This document shows positions 1 to 5,136 of a stretch of 5,136 nucleotides of DNA, one piece after another. The notes beneath the pieces are model-generated. The model had not been told where the DNA came from. It worked only from the letters and a program-made list of their open reading frames with translations, and did not search any database. The position numbers were made by a program, and so were the translations under genes. Source of the stretch: an archaeon (lineage in GTDB: Archaea > Thermoproteota > Nitrososphaeria_A > Caldarchaeales > Wolframiiraptoraceae); assembly GCA_029258815.1 (NCBI GenBank), contig JAPDJZ010000149.1, positions 1 to 5,136 of the forward strand. The letters are read 5' to 3'. Each line of letters begins with the position of its first letter. Within the stretch, counting starts at the first letter, position 1.

Positions 1-411
1 CGGGGTTCCAGTTACCTCGACTATCGCGGCGTTCGGAGCTATATCGACGATCTTACCCCTAAACGCTCTAACATAGTAGTCTAGGTCTGCTCTAGTCACC
101 TGATCCGGGACGTGGACTTTAATGAGCGCCATCTCCCGGATGACCGTGTTCGCAGGGTCTAGCCTCGAGACCTTCACCACGTCTATGAGCTTTCTAAGCT
201 GCTTTATCACCTGCTCGACGAGGCGCTCGTCCCCGTAGAGGGTTATCGTCATCCTAGCCTTATCCGGGTTCTCGGCCGGGCCGACCGAGATGCTCTCTAT
301 GTTGAAGTTCCTCCGCCTTATGAGCCACGATACCTTGAAGAGGACTCCGGGCTTGTTCTCGACTATGAAGGAGATTACGTTCAGCTGCCGCTTAGAGCCT
401 TTAACCTCCAC
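1..411 (-). CDS. ilvN: Acetohydroxyacid (acetolactate) synthase small regulatory subunit, partial at its C-terminus
   Basis: This is the regulatory subunit that binds the IlvB catalytic subunit, raises its activity and carries valine feedback inhibition, in the cytoplasm, at the first common step of branched-chain amino acid synthesis. The visible 137 residues begin with an ACT domain (about residues 9-80) containing ENKPGV, then RRRNFNIES and a KARMTI strand. After this comes the second domain typical of IlvN/IlvH, with FRGKIVDIAP near residues 118-127. Residues N19, G22 and N37 align, from memory, with the valine-site N11, G14 and N29 of E. coli IlvH, so feedback control is probably retained (inference). 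I chose the GTG start at 411 because an in-frame TGA at 420-418 rules out anything longer and a strong ribosome site lies six bases upstream. The start lies inside the end of ilvB, so the two genes are very likely translationally coupled. The family is usually about 160-170 residues, so only about 25-30 residues are lost past the window edge. Confidence 0.95.
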   Translation of the reverse strand, partial: MEVKGSKRQLNVISFIVENKPGVLFKVSWLIRRRNFNIESISVGPAENPDKARMTITLYGDERLVEQVIKQLRKLIDVVKVSRLDPANTVIREMALIKVHVPDQVTRADLDYYVRAFRGKIVDIAPNAAIVEVTGTP

Positions 412-2113
412 CCCTCCTCACCTCCCTGAGGTCGAGTATCGTCTCGGTCAGAGGCTTTCCGGGCGGGGCGAATGGGAGGACGGATTCCTCGGGCGAGATC
501 CAGACGTCTATAACCGTCGTCCTATCGCTTCCCATAGCCTCCTTAAACGCTTTCGAGAACTCTTCCAAGCTTCGCGGTCTCGCGGCGTACGCGCCGTAGG
601 CCTCGGCCAGCTTTACGAAGTCGGGGCACCCGCGTTTAAGGCATGTCGCGCAGTATTTCCTGCCGTAGAATAGGTCTTGCCAGTACTTCACCATCCCGAG
701 CCATCCATCGTTCATTATAACGACTATGACCGGTATCTCGGCGACTATCGAGGTCGCCAGCTCCCGCTCGGTCATTAGGAAGCTTCCATCCCCATCTATA
801 TCCGCGACTATCGAGCTCGGCTTAGCGACCTTAGCTCCTAGAGAGGACGGGAATCCGAAGCCCATCGTTCCGAGACCTCCCGAGGTTATGAACGTTCTGG
901 GACTATATGCCTCGAAGTACATGGCGGCCCACATCTGGTTTCTCCCAACCCCGGTCGTAACTATCCCGTCCGCGGGCAGGAGCCTTCGCATCTCCCGGAT
1001 CACGTTCCTCGGAGATAGGTCTCGGCGATCGCCCGCCGATCCGGACTCGAGCTCCTCCTTAACCTCCTTAATCCTTCGAACCCATTCGGATGATTCGAGC
1101 TTTTTTGAGAGCTTTTTAACGGCTTCATAGATTGCCGCGAGGGCTTTCTTCGCGTCGGCGACTATGGGTATGTGCGGCTTAACGTTCTTCCCTATCTCGG
1201 CCGCGTCGATGTCCACGTGAATTATCCTCGAGCCTCTTCCGAAGTCCTCGAACCTTCCGACGGATCTATCGCTAAACCTCGTTCCGACGGCTAGGATTAC
1301 GTCCGCCTCGGAGATGAGCTTGTTCGCGGCCGCTGATCCGTGCATTCCTATCCTCCCCAAGAATAGGGGGTGGTTCTCCGGAAAGGAGCCCTTGCCCATT
1401 AGGGTTACGGCCACGGGAATTAGGAGGTACTCCGAGAGCATCCTAAGCTCCTCGGAGGCGTTCGCCAGGATCACTCCTCCCCCGGCTAGGATCACGGGCT
1501 TTCTAGCGTTCAGGAGGAGCTCGGCGGCGCGCTTGATCTGGAGGGGGTGGGGCTCGAAGACCCCCTTATACCTCTCCAGCAAGCCCGCCCTGGGATTTAG
1601 ATCTGGATCTCCTTCGGCCTTCTGGATGTCGATCGGGAAATCTATTAGGACGGGGCCGGGTCTGCCCTTCGAGGCCAGGTGGAAGGCTTGCTCGACTACC
1701 GCCTGAACCTCCCCGGGGTTTTGAATCTGGAAGGCGTACTTCGTTATCGGGGTCGCTATGCCTATTATGTCGGCCTCCTGGAAGGCATCCCTCCCTATCA
1801 TGCTCCTCGGAACCTGACCCGTTATCGCGACGATCGGCGAGGAGTCCATGTAGGCCGTGGCTATCCCGGTAACAAGGTTGGTCGCCCCGGGGCCCGAGGT
1901 CGCCATGCAGACCCCCGTCCTCCCGCTCGCCCTAGCGTATCCGTCGGCAGCGTGGGCCGCGCACTGTTCGTGCCTCACTAGGATGTGCCTTATCTTCGAG
2001 TCGTAGAGGGCGTCGTAGACGGGGAGTATCGCCCCGCCGGGAATTCCAAAGATCGTCTCAACCCCCTGCTCCTCGAGCGATTTCACCAAGGCCTTGGCGC
2101 CGCTCAGCCTCAT
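401..2113 (-). CDS. ilvB: Acetohydroxyacid (acetolactate) synthase large catalytic subunit
   Basis: This ThDP- and FAD-dependent enzyme condenses two pyruvates to 2-acetolactate, or pyruvate with 2-oxobutyrate to 2-aceto-2-hydroxybutyrate, as the first common step to valine, leucine and isoleucine. All three domains of the family are present. The N-terminal pyrimidine-binding domain has FGIPGGA and the catalytic Glu in RHEQ (E49 from the ATG). The central domain carries GMHGSAAAN and GTRFSDR. The C-terminal domain has the ThDP/Mg motif GDGSF, paired with NDGWLGMV about 25 residues later. The conserved Trp linked to 2-oxobutyrate preference is present in KYWQ. The length (570 residues) is normal. 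A TTG at 2125 would add four residues. I prefer ATG 2113 because MRLSGAKAL matches the usual family start and a TATA-like box lies about 30-37 bases upstream. Oddities are a CxxCx4C cluster after the Trp motif, Tyr for the usual Gln before that Trp, and ND for the usual NN. ilvN follows with an 11-base overlap. Confidence 0.96.
   Translation of the reverse strand: MRLSGAKALVKSLEEQGVETIFGIPGGAILPVYDALYDSKIRHILVRHEQCAAHAADGYARASGRTGVCMATSGPGATNLVTGIATAYMDSSPIVAITGQVPRSMIGRDAFQEADIIGIATPITKYAFQIQNPGEVQAVVEQAFHLASKGRPGPVLIDFPIDIQKAEGDPDLNPRAGLLERYKGVFEPHPLQIKRAAELLLNARKPVILAGGGVILANASEELRMLSEYLLIPVAVTLMGKGSFPENHPLFLGRIGMHGSAAANKLISEADVILAVGTRFSDRSVGRFEDFGRGSRIIHVDIDAAEIGKNVKPHIPIVADAKKALAAIYEAVKKLSKKLESSEWVRRIKEVKEELESGSAGDRRDLSPRNVIREMRRLLPADGIVTTGVGRNQMWAAMYFEAYSPRTFITSGGLGTMGFGFPSSLGAKVAKPSSIVADIDGDGSFLMTERELATSIVAEIPVIVVIMNDGWLGMVKYWQDLFYGRKYCATCLKRGCPDFVKLAEAYGAYAARPRSLEEFSKAFKEAMGSDRTTVIDVWISPEESVLPFAPPGKPLTETILDLREVRRGGG
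418..425 (-). promoter_or_regulatory. Shine-Dalgarno site of ilvN inside the ilvB 3' end
   Basis: Read on the minus strand, the bases are GGAGGTGA, a near-perfect complement to the end of 16S rRNA. They are followed by a six-base spacer and the GTG at 411. The site lies within the last codons of ilvB and supplies the in-frame TGA that fixes the ilvN start. A second purine run, AGGAGG (418-413), lies too close to the start to be the working site. By contrast, the ATG starts I prefer for ilvB and ilvD show no good ribosome site. That fits an archaeal pattern in which operon-internal genes use Shine-Dalgarno sites and first genes are near-leaderless. Confidence 0.8.
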
Positions 2114-2142
2114 GATCTTAGGCAAATTATCGAAATACCTGG

Positions 2143-2150
2143 TAAATTAA
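2143..2150 (-). promoter_or_regulatory. TATA-like box for ilvBN
   Basis: On the minus strand the bases are TTAATTTA, the most AT-rich element upstream of ilvB. They lie 30-37 bases before the ATG at 2113, close to the spacing seen for ilvD. This predicts a transcript with a very short or absent leader, consistent with the lack of a ribosome site before that ATG. The match to an archaeal TATA box is loose and no clear BRE is visible, so this is a moderate call. Confidence 0.45.
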
Positions 2151-2154
2151 TCTG

Positions 2155-2181
2155 TCTCCCGGATCTCCCGCTTCTCCTCCA
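2155..2181. repeat. Three imperfect 9-base tandem repeats, candidate operator
   Basis: Three consecutive 9-base units read TCTCCCGGA, TCTCCCGCT and TCTCCTCCA. The first two share TCTCCCG exactly; the third is weaker. They begin just outside the ilvB TATA-like box and extend toward the ilvD box, so a bound protein could affect both promoters. Short pyrimidine repeats can arise by chance, and no known operator consensus is recognised here. Confidence 0.4.
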
Positions 2182-2184
2182 TTA

Positions 2185-2200
2185 GAGGCTGGGTTGCCTC
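2185..2200. repeat. Short inverted repeat upstream of the ilvD TATA-like box
   Basis: GAGGC and GCCTC form perfect 5-base arms around a six-base spacer, ending four bases before the ilvD TATA-like element, where the BRE and transcription factor B would sit. It could be a half-site pair for a dimeric regulator. The arms do not extend in either direction, so chance is a serious alternative. Confidence 0.25.
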
Positions 2201-2204
2201 ATGA

Positions 2205-2212
2205 TTTAAGTA
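2205..2212 (+). promoter_or_regulatory. TATA-like box for ilvD
   Basis: TTTAAGTA lies 30-37 bases before the preferred ilvD start at 2242, which would place the transcription start a few bases upstream of that ATG and give an almost leaderless message. There is no convincing ribosome site before the ATG, which agrees with this. The element also lies inside the longer reading frame that would begin at a TTG at 2194, arguing against that earlier start. Confidence 0.55.
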
Positions 2213-2241
2213 TCGGGTTAAGTTGTTTTGTTGGGATTTGT

Positions 2242-3903
2242 ATGAGGAGCGATGTTGTTAAGCTCGGATTGGAGCGGGCGCCGCATCGAGCGCTCTTCTA
2301 CGCCCTCGGCCTTCGCGGAAGCGATTTCGAGAAGCCATTCATCGGCGTCGTGAATAGTTATTCGAGCATAGTCCCCGGCCACGTCCATCTCAGGAGGATC
2401 GCGGAGGCCGTTATCCAAGGGGTTAGGGAAGCCGGAGGGGTTCCCTTCGAGTTCAATACGATCGCGGTCTGCGACGGGATCGCGATGGGTCATAGGGGCA
2501 TGCATTACTCGCTTCCGTCTAGGGAGCTTATAGCGGACTCGGTCGAGACCATGGCCGAGGCGCACGCCTTGGATGGCCTGGTCCTGATACCCAACTGCGA
2601 TAAGGTTACCCCGGGAATGCTCATGGCCGCGGCTAGGCTCGACCTGCCCACGATAGTCGTTACCGGCGGGCCCATGCTCTGCGGCTGGTACGGGGGTAGA
2701 AAGGTTGCATACTCTCACGTCTACGAGGGGGTTGGGAGGGTTAGGGCCGGCGAATTGAGCGAGCGGGAGCTTGAGGAGCTCGCCATGGCCGCTTGCCCGA
2801 CCCCCGGATCCTGCAACGGGCTTTACACGGCGAATACGATGGCATGCATTACCGAGGCTTTGGGGCTCATGCTCCCCGGGGGGGCTACGGCGCCTGCCGT
2901 AAGCTCGAAGAGGATTAGGATAGCCTATGAGACCGGCTGGAGGATAGTCGACCTAGTCAGGATGAAGGTTACGGCTTTGAAGATCCTTACCAGGAAGGCT
3001 TTCGAGAACGCGATCCGAGTGGATCTAGCCCTAGGAGGCTCCACGAACACGGTTCTCCATCTTATGGCGATCGCTAGGGAGGCTGGAGTCGATTTAAGGC
3101 TCGAGGATTTCGATAGGCTTAGCCGGGAGACTCCTCAGATAGCCGAGCTTATTCCGAGCGGAGTTTACGGTATGGATGACCTCGATAGGGCTGGGGGGAT
3201 TCCGGCGGTTATGAAGACGATAGAGCCCCTCCTCCACCTAGACGCTCCCACGGTTACCGGTCGGAGCCTAGGCGAGAATATCGCGAGCGCCAAGAGGCTT
3301 GACGAGAAGGTGATTAGACCTCTAGATAACCCGATTAGGAGGAGCGGCGGAATAGCCGTTCTCAAGGGAAGCCTCGCCCCGGATGGGGCGGTCCTGAAGA
3401 CCGCCGGGGTTCCGCCGAGCATGATGAGGTTTCGGGGGAGGGCTAGGGTCTTCGACCGCGAGGACGATGCCGTCAAAGCCCTGCTGGATCGGAGGATAAG
3501 GGAGGGGGAGGTCGTCGTGATAAGATATGAGGGGCCTAGGGGCGGGCCCGGGATGAGGGAGATGCTCGCTCCAACGGCCGCGCTGGTGGGCTTGGGGCTG
3601 ATCGAGAAGGTTGCCTTGGTAACCGATGGGAGGTTTTCTGGGGCTACGAGGGGGCTGTGCATAGGCCACGTATCTCCGGAGGCGGCTGAAGGCGGGCCGA
3701 TAGCGGCTATACGGGATGGCGACGTAATCGTCATCGATGTCGAGGCCAGGAGGATCGATGTCGAGCTCGGCGAAGGAGAGCTCGAGCGCAGGCTCGAGGA
3801 TTGGAAGCCTCCGAAGCCCAGGATTAGGCGCGGATGGCTTCTAAGATATTCCCTCGGCGTATCCTCCGCGAATACCGGAGCCGTAATCGAGGCCGGGAAA
3901 TAG
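2242..3903 (+). CDS. ilvD: Dihydroxy-acid dehydratase
   Basis: This cytoplasmic iron-sulfur enzyme dehydrates 2,3-dihydroxy-isovalerate and 2,3-dihydroxy-3-methylvalerate to the keto acids that are transaminated to valine and isoleucine; leucine branches from the former. Family motifs appear in order: FIGVVNSY, VPGHVHL, FNTIAVCDGIAMGH, YSLPSRELIADSVE, PNCDKVTPGMLMA, CPTPGSCNGLYTANTM, EALGL, GGSTNTVLHL, GMREM, TDGRFSGAT and a C-terminal SSANTGAV. Counting from the ATG, C119 and C191 match the cluster cysteines, D78 and D120 the Mg ligands, K121 the lysine carbamylated in this family, and the Ser of GRFSGAT (466) the proposed catalytic base. GHVHL where [2Fe-2S] enzymes have CN-HL places it in the E. 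coli/methanogen-like type rather than the plant-like one. The 553-residue length is standard. A TTG at 2194 would add 16 unconserved residues overlapping the promoter, so I reject it. The gene is divergent from ilvBN. Confidence 0.96.
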   Translation: MRSDVVKLGLERAPHRALFYALGLRGSDFEKPFIGVVNSYSSIVPGHVHLRRIAEAVIQGVREAGGVPFEFNTIAVCDGIAMGHRGMHYSLPSRELIADSVETMAEAHALDGLVLIPNCDKVTPGMLMAAARLDLPTIVVTGGPMLCGWYGGRKVAYSHVYEGVGRVRAGELSERELEELAMAACPTPGSCNGLYTANTMACITEALGLMLPGGATAPAVSSKRIRIAYETGWRIVDLVRMKVTALKILTRKAFENAIRVDLALGGSTNTVLHLMAIAREAGVDLRLEDFDRLSRETPQIAELIPSGVYGMDDLDRAGGIPAVMKTIEPLLHLDAPTVTGRSLGENIASAKRLDEKVIRPLDNPIRRSGGIAVLKGSLAPDGAVLKTAGVPPSMMRFRGRARVFDREDDAVKALLDRRIREGEVVVIRYEGPRGGPGMREMLAPTAALVGLGLIEKVALVTDGRFSGATRGLCIGHVSPEAAEGGPIAAIRDGDVIVIDVEARRIDVELGEGELERRLEDWKPPKPRIRRGWLLRYSLGVSSANTGAVIEAGK

Positions 3904-3912
3904 GGAATCTAG

Positions 3913-3920
3913 AAATTTTT
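3913..3920 (+). promoter_or_regulatory. AT-rich element: TATA-like box for the next gene and/or T-run terminator of ilvD
   Basis: AAATTTTT begins nine bases after the ilvD stop in otherwise GC-rich DNA. Its five T residues (3916-3920) could end ilvD transcription in the archaeal manner, which needs only a T run. It also sits 23-30 bases before the ATG at 3943, the right distance for a TATA box serving a leaderless start. The two roles are not exclusive, and the sequence alone cannot separate them. Confidence 0.4.
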
Positions 3921-3942
3921 GAAGCCGAGGAATTTCCTTGGG

Positions 3943-4518
3943 ATGAGGAAGGGGGCTGAGGAGCTCGTCGAGCTCAGGGGATACCTCGTCTCGATCACCC
4001 CTAGGACTAGGAGGGGGCTCGTCGAATATAGGCTTAGGGTGGTAACCTTCGGCGGCGAGCCTTGGGTGATCTATCTCAGGGAGCCGAGGGTCCCGCTGAG
4101 GCCGGGGATCCCGATCTCGGTTAAGGCGTTTCTGAGTAGGCAGCTCGAGAAGCCTAGGTGGATCGCGGATGAGCTGAGGATTATCAGGGAGGCCGGGATC
4201 CTCAAGCCTAGGCCGGCGGTAATCGAGGAGGTTGTTCGAGGTGTTTACCCGATAGTTAGCGGGAGGCAGGATGATCGATTCTTCAGCGTCCCGGTCGAGG
4301 AAGACGTGCTGTCGAGCATTCCCAAGGAGCTGCCCCAGAGGCTCTACTGCCTCTTCCTCGAAACCGGGTCGGAGGTTAAGCTCGTCGGAGCATTCCACGA
4401 AAAGGAGTACGCGCTATTCGATAGAATTCTTAGGCTGGTTTCGAGCATCGATCAGGAGGGCTTCGAGTCCGATAGGCTTTTCGAGGAGTATCTGAGGAGC
4501 AGGGGGCTAGCGGATTAG
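3943..4518 (+). CDS. Hypothetical protein with a possible N-terminal OB-fold-like beta barrel
   Basis: I do not recognise this 191-residue protein. It is probably real: its codon use (AGG, GAG, ATA, GCC) matches ilvD and it is open across the whole interval. There is no signal peptide or membrane segment. Residues 8-82 show alternating strands (LRGYLVSIT, VEYRLRVVTF, PWVIYLRE, PISVKAFLSR, RWIADELRII) with a PGIPISVKAF turn, a pattern like a five-stranded OB fold of nucleic-acid-binding proteins (inference). The second half has a strand pair (RLYCLFLE, VKLVGAFH) followed by two charged helices (about 156-187). A single cysteine is visible and no metal motif or catalytic signature. A TTG at 3919 would add eight residues (MKPRNFLG), but it lies in the AT-rich element, so I prefer the ATG. 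The gap to ilvD is 39 bases, so it may be co-transcribed, but nothing ties it to amino acid synthesis. Its end overlaps the hydrolase gene. Confidence 0.75.
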   Translation: MRKGAEELVELRGYLVSITPRTRRGLVEYRLRVVTFGGEPWVIYLREPRVPLRPGIPISVKAFLSRQLEKPRWIADELRIIREAGILKPRPAVIEEVVRGVYPIVSGRQDDRFFSVPVEEDVLSSIPKELPQRLYCLFLETGSEVKLVGAFHEKEYALFDRILRLVSSIDQEGFESDRLFEEYLRSRGLAD

Positions 4519-5136
4519 CCTCCTGAAGTTGGATGCTATTACGTTTTCCAGCGCCTCTTCATCGATCTTCTTGACCTCGGAGATGAATCTCAGGAGATCC
4601 CCGATCAGCTCCGGCTTCAGGTCTAGGCCCCTATACCTGTATGGGCCGTCGCTCTCGGTTAGAATCATGTTAAGCTCGGCTTCCTCGAGAACCCTCCTAT
4701 GCTTCTCCTGAATCTTCACGGCGGGGTTTATCGTTATCATGTAGCCGTTTTGAGCGATTTCCTCGAGGAGCTCTATCGGCCCGGTATACCAGTGGATCAC
4801 GGCCTTCTCGACCTCAAACTTCTCTAGGATCTCTAGGGCGTCCCTCCACGCGGCTCTCGCGTGAACGTTCACCGGGAGATCGTATTCCGATGCGAGAGAG
4901 CAGAACTTCTTGAAGACCTCCTTCTGCCTTTCGTAGCTTTCCTCGATCTCCCTATCCAGCCCCACCTCGCCGACCCCCCAAACGTCGTCCCTCTTCTCCA
5001 CGAGCCTTAGAACCTCCTCGATCTCGCTTCCCGAGACCTCTTCGAGCCTCCATGGATGGACTTCGAAGAAGGGTATTATGTTCGGGAACTCCTCGGCTAT
5101 GCTTAGGGTCTTCAGGCTGCTCTCGAGATCCTCCGA
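4507..5136 (-). CDS. TatD-family metal-dependent hydrolase, partial at its N-terminus
   Basis: This is the C-terminal 209 residues of a TIM-barrel amidohydrolase of the TatD or TatD-related archaeal type. TatD proteins use two divalent metals, and characterised members are 3'-5' exonucleases or DNases; the substrate here is unknown. In order the fragment shows VHPW (visible residues 26-29, the family's G-HP region), GEVGLD with metal ligand E57, a QKEVFKKFCSLA helix, LPVNVHARA with H92, VIHWYTG with H115, and TESDGPY with D163. It ends with the usual helix plus an N-F-R-L segment. All the later metal ligands are present; the N-terminal HxH pair lies past the right edge. A GTG at 5001 could be mistaken for the start, but the frame continues to the window edge with conserved family sequence, so it is internal. 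About 50 residues are probably missing. The gene runs convergently into the hypothetical gene with a 12-base overlap. Confidence 0.88.
   Translation of the reverse strand, partial: SEDLESSLKTLSIAEEFPNIIPFFEVHPWRLEEVSGSEIEEVLRLVEKRDDVWGVGEVGLDREIEESYERQKEVFKKFCSLASEYDLPVNVHARAAWRDALEILEKFEVEKAVIHWYTGPIELLEEIAQNGYMITINPAVKIQEKHRRVLEEAELNMILTESDGPYRYRGLDLKPELIGDLLRFISEVKKIDEEALENVIASNFRRLIR

Larger units (their letters stand above)
2114..2241. promoter_or_regulatory. Divergent intergenic control region between ilvB and ilvD
   Basis: These 128 bases separate the preferred ATG codons of ilvB (minus) and ilvD (plus) and are the only real non-coding stretch of note. They hold one TATA-like box for each direction, with the sequence between the boxes carrying three 9-base tandem repeats and a 5-base inverted repeat. 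No open leader peptide of useful length and no riboswitch-like fold is evident. In archaea a shared region of this kind is a natural place for an Lrp/AsnC-type or similar regulator to control both arms of the pathway; that role is inference from layout only. Confidence 0.6.

Noticed and set aside
1095..1125. T-rich runs inside ilvB that resemble terminators
   Set aside because: On the coding strand they are Lys codons (KKLSKKLE) in a charged linker between the central and C-terminal domains, and conserved sequence continues on both sides.
290..1981. Plus-strand open frames across ilvN and ilvB (290-673, 726-1130, 1314-1706, 1679-1981)
   Set aside because: They are shadows of well-conserved minus-strand genes and show no recognisable domains.
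2194..2241. N-terminal extension of ilvD from a TTG codon
   Set aside because: The 16 extra residues resemble no IlvD start, contain the TATA-like box, and the ATG at 2242 gives the standard family N-terminus.
2126..2241. Leader peptide or riboswitch controlling the ilv genes
   Set aside because: The region is short, has no run of Val/Leu/Ile codons in an open frame, and shows no extended pairing.
2370..2390. Apparent loss of an iron-sulfur Cys in IlvD (VPGHVHL where some enzymes have PCN-HL)
   Set aside because: E. coli and methanogen IlvD have the same GH-HL form, so this is a normal subtype rather than a defect.
2218..2718. A 166-codon open frame on the minus strand inside ilvD, and similar long antisense frames at 3165-3734, 3322-3669 and 3841-4398
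   Set aside because: They lie opposite strongly conserved ilvD or the hypothetical gene, read as low-complexity Pro/Arg/Ser-rich protein with no family motifs, and are explained by GC-rich codon bias.
4999..5001. GTG as the start of the TatD-like gene
   Set aside because: The frame stays open to the window edge and the upstream 45 codons encode the family's HPW region, so the GTG is an internal Val.

Overview
This window looks like chromosomal DNA from an archaeon, probably a thermophilic member of the Thermoproteota or a related TACK lineage. The evidence is indirect. Arginine is written mostly as AGG, isoleucine often as ATA, and GTG/TTG starts are plausible. AT-rich TATA-like boxes lie about 25-37 bases before the preferred ATG codons, and the proteins resemble archaeal family members. 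I cannot name a species.

Layout. Bases 1-411 (minus) hold most of ilvN, the small regulatory subunit of acetohydroxyacid synthase, cut off by the left window edge. It overlaps by 11 bases the end of ilvB, the large catalytic subunit, which runs on the minus strand to about 2113. A divergent promoter region of roughly 130 bases (2114-2241) holds a TATA-like box for each direction, three 9-base tandem repeats and a small inverted repeat. Rightward from it runs ilvD, dihydroxy-acid dehydratase (2242-3903, plus). After a 39-base AT-rich gap comes an unrecognised 191-residue protein (3943-4518, plus) whose first half looks like a small beta barrel, possibly an OB fold. Its end overlaps by 12 bases, tail to tail, a TatD-type metal-dependent hydrolase on the minus strand (4507-5136), whose start lies beyond the right edge.

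How it works together. IlvB and IlvN make acetolactate or acetohydroxybutyrate, and IlvD dehydrates the later dihydroxy acids to the keto acids that become valine, isoleucine and leucine. Ketol-acid reductoisomerase (ilvC), the step between them, is not in the window; it may lie beyond position 1, downstream of ilvN. The shared intergenic region could control both arms together. The hydrolase and the hypothetical protein have no visible link to this pathway.

I see no mobile element, CRISPR array, tRNA or rRNA, and no sign of a new multi-gene system. The least understood item is the 191-residue protein. The main oddities are a cysteine cluster in IlvB and the repeats between the divergent genes.
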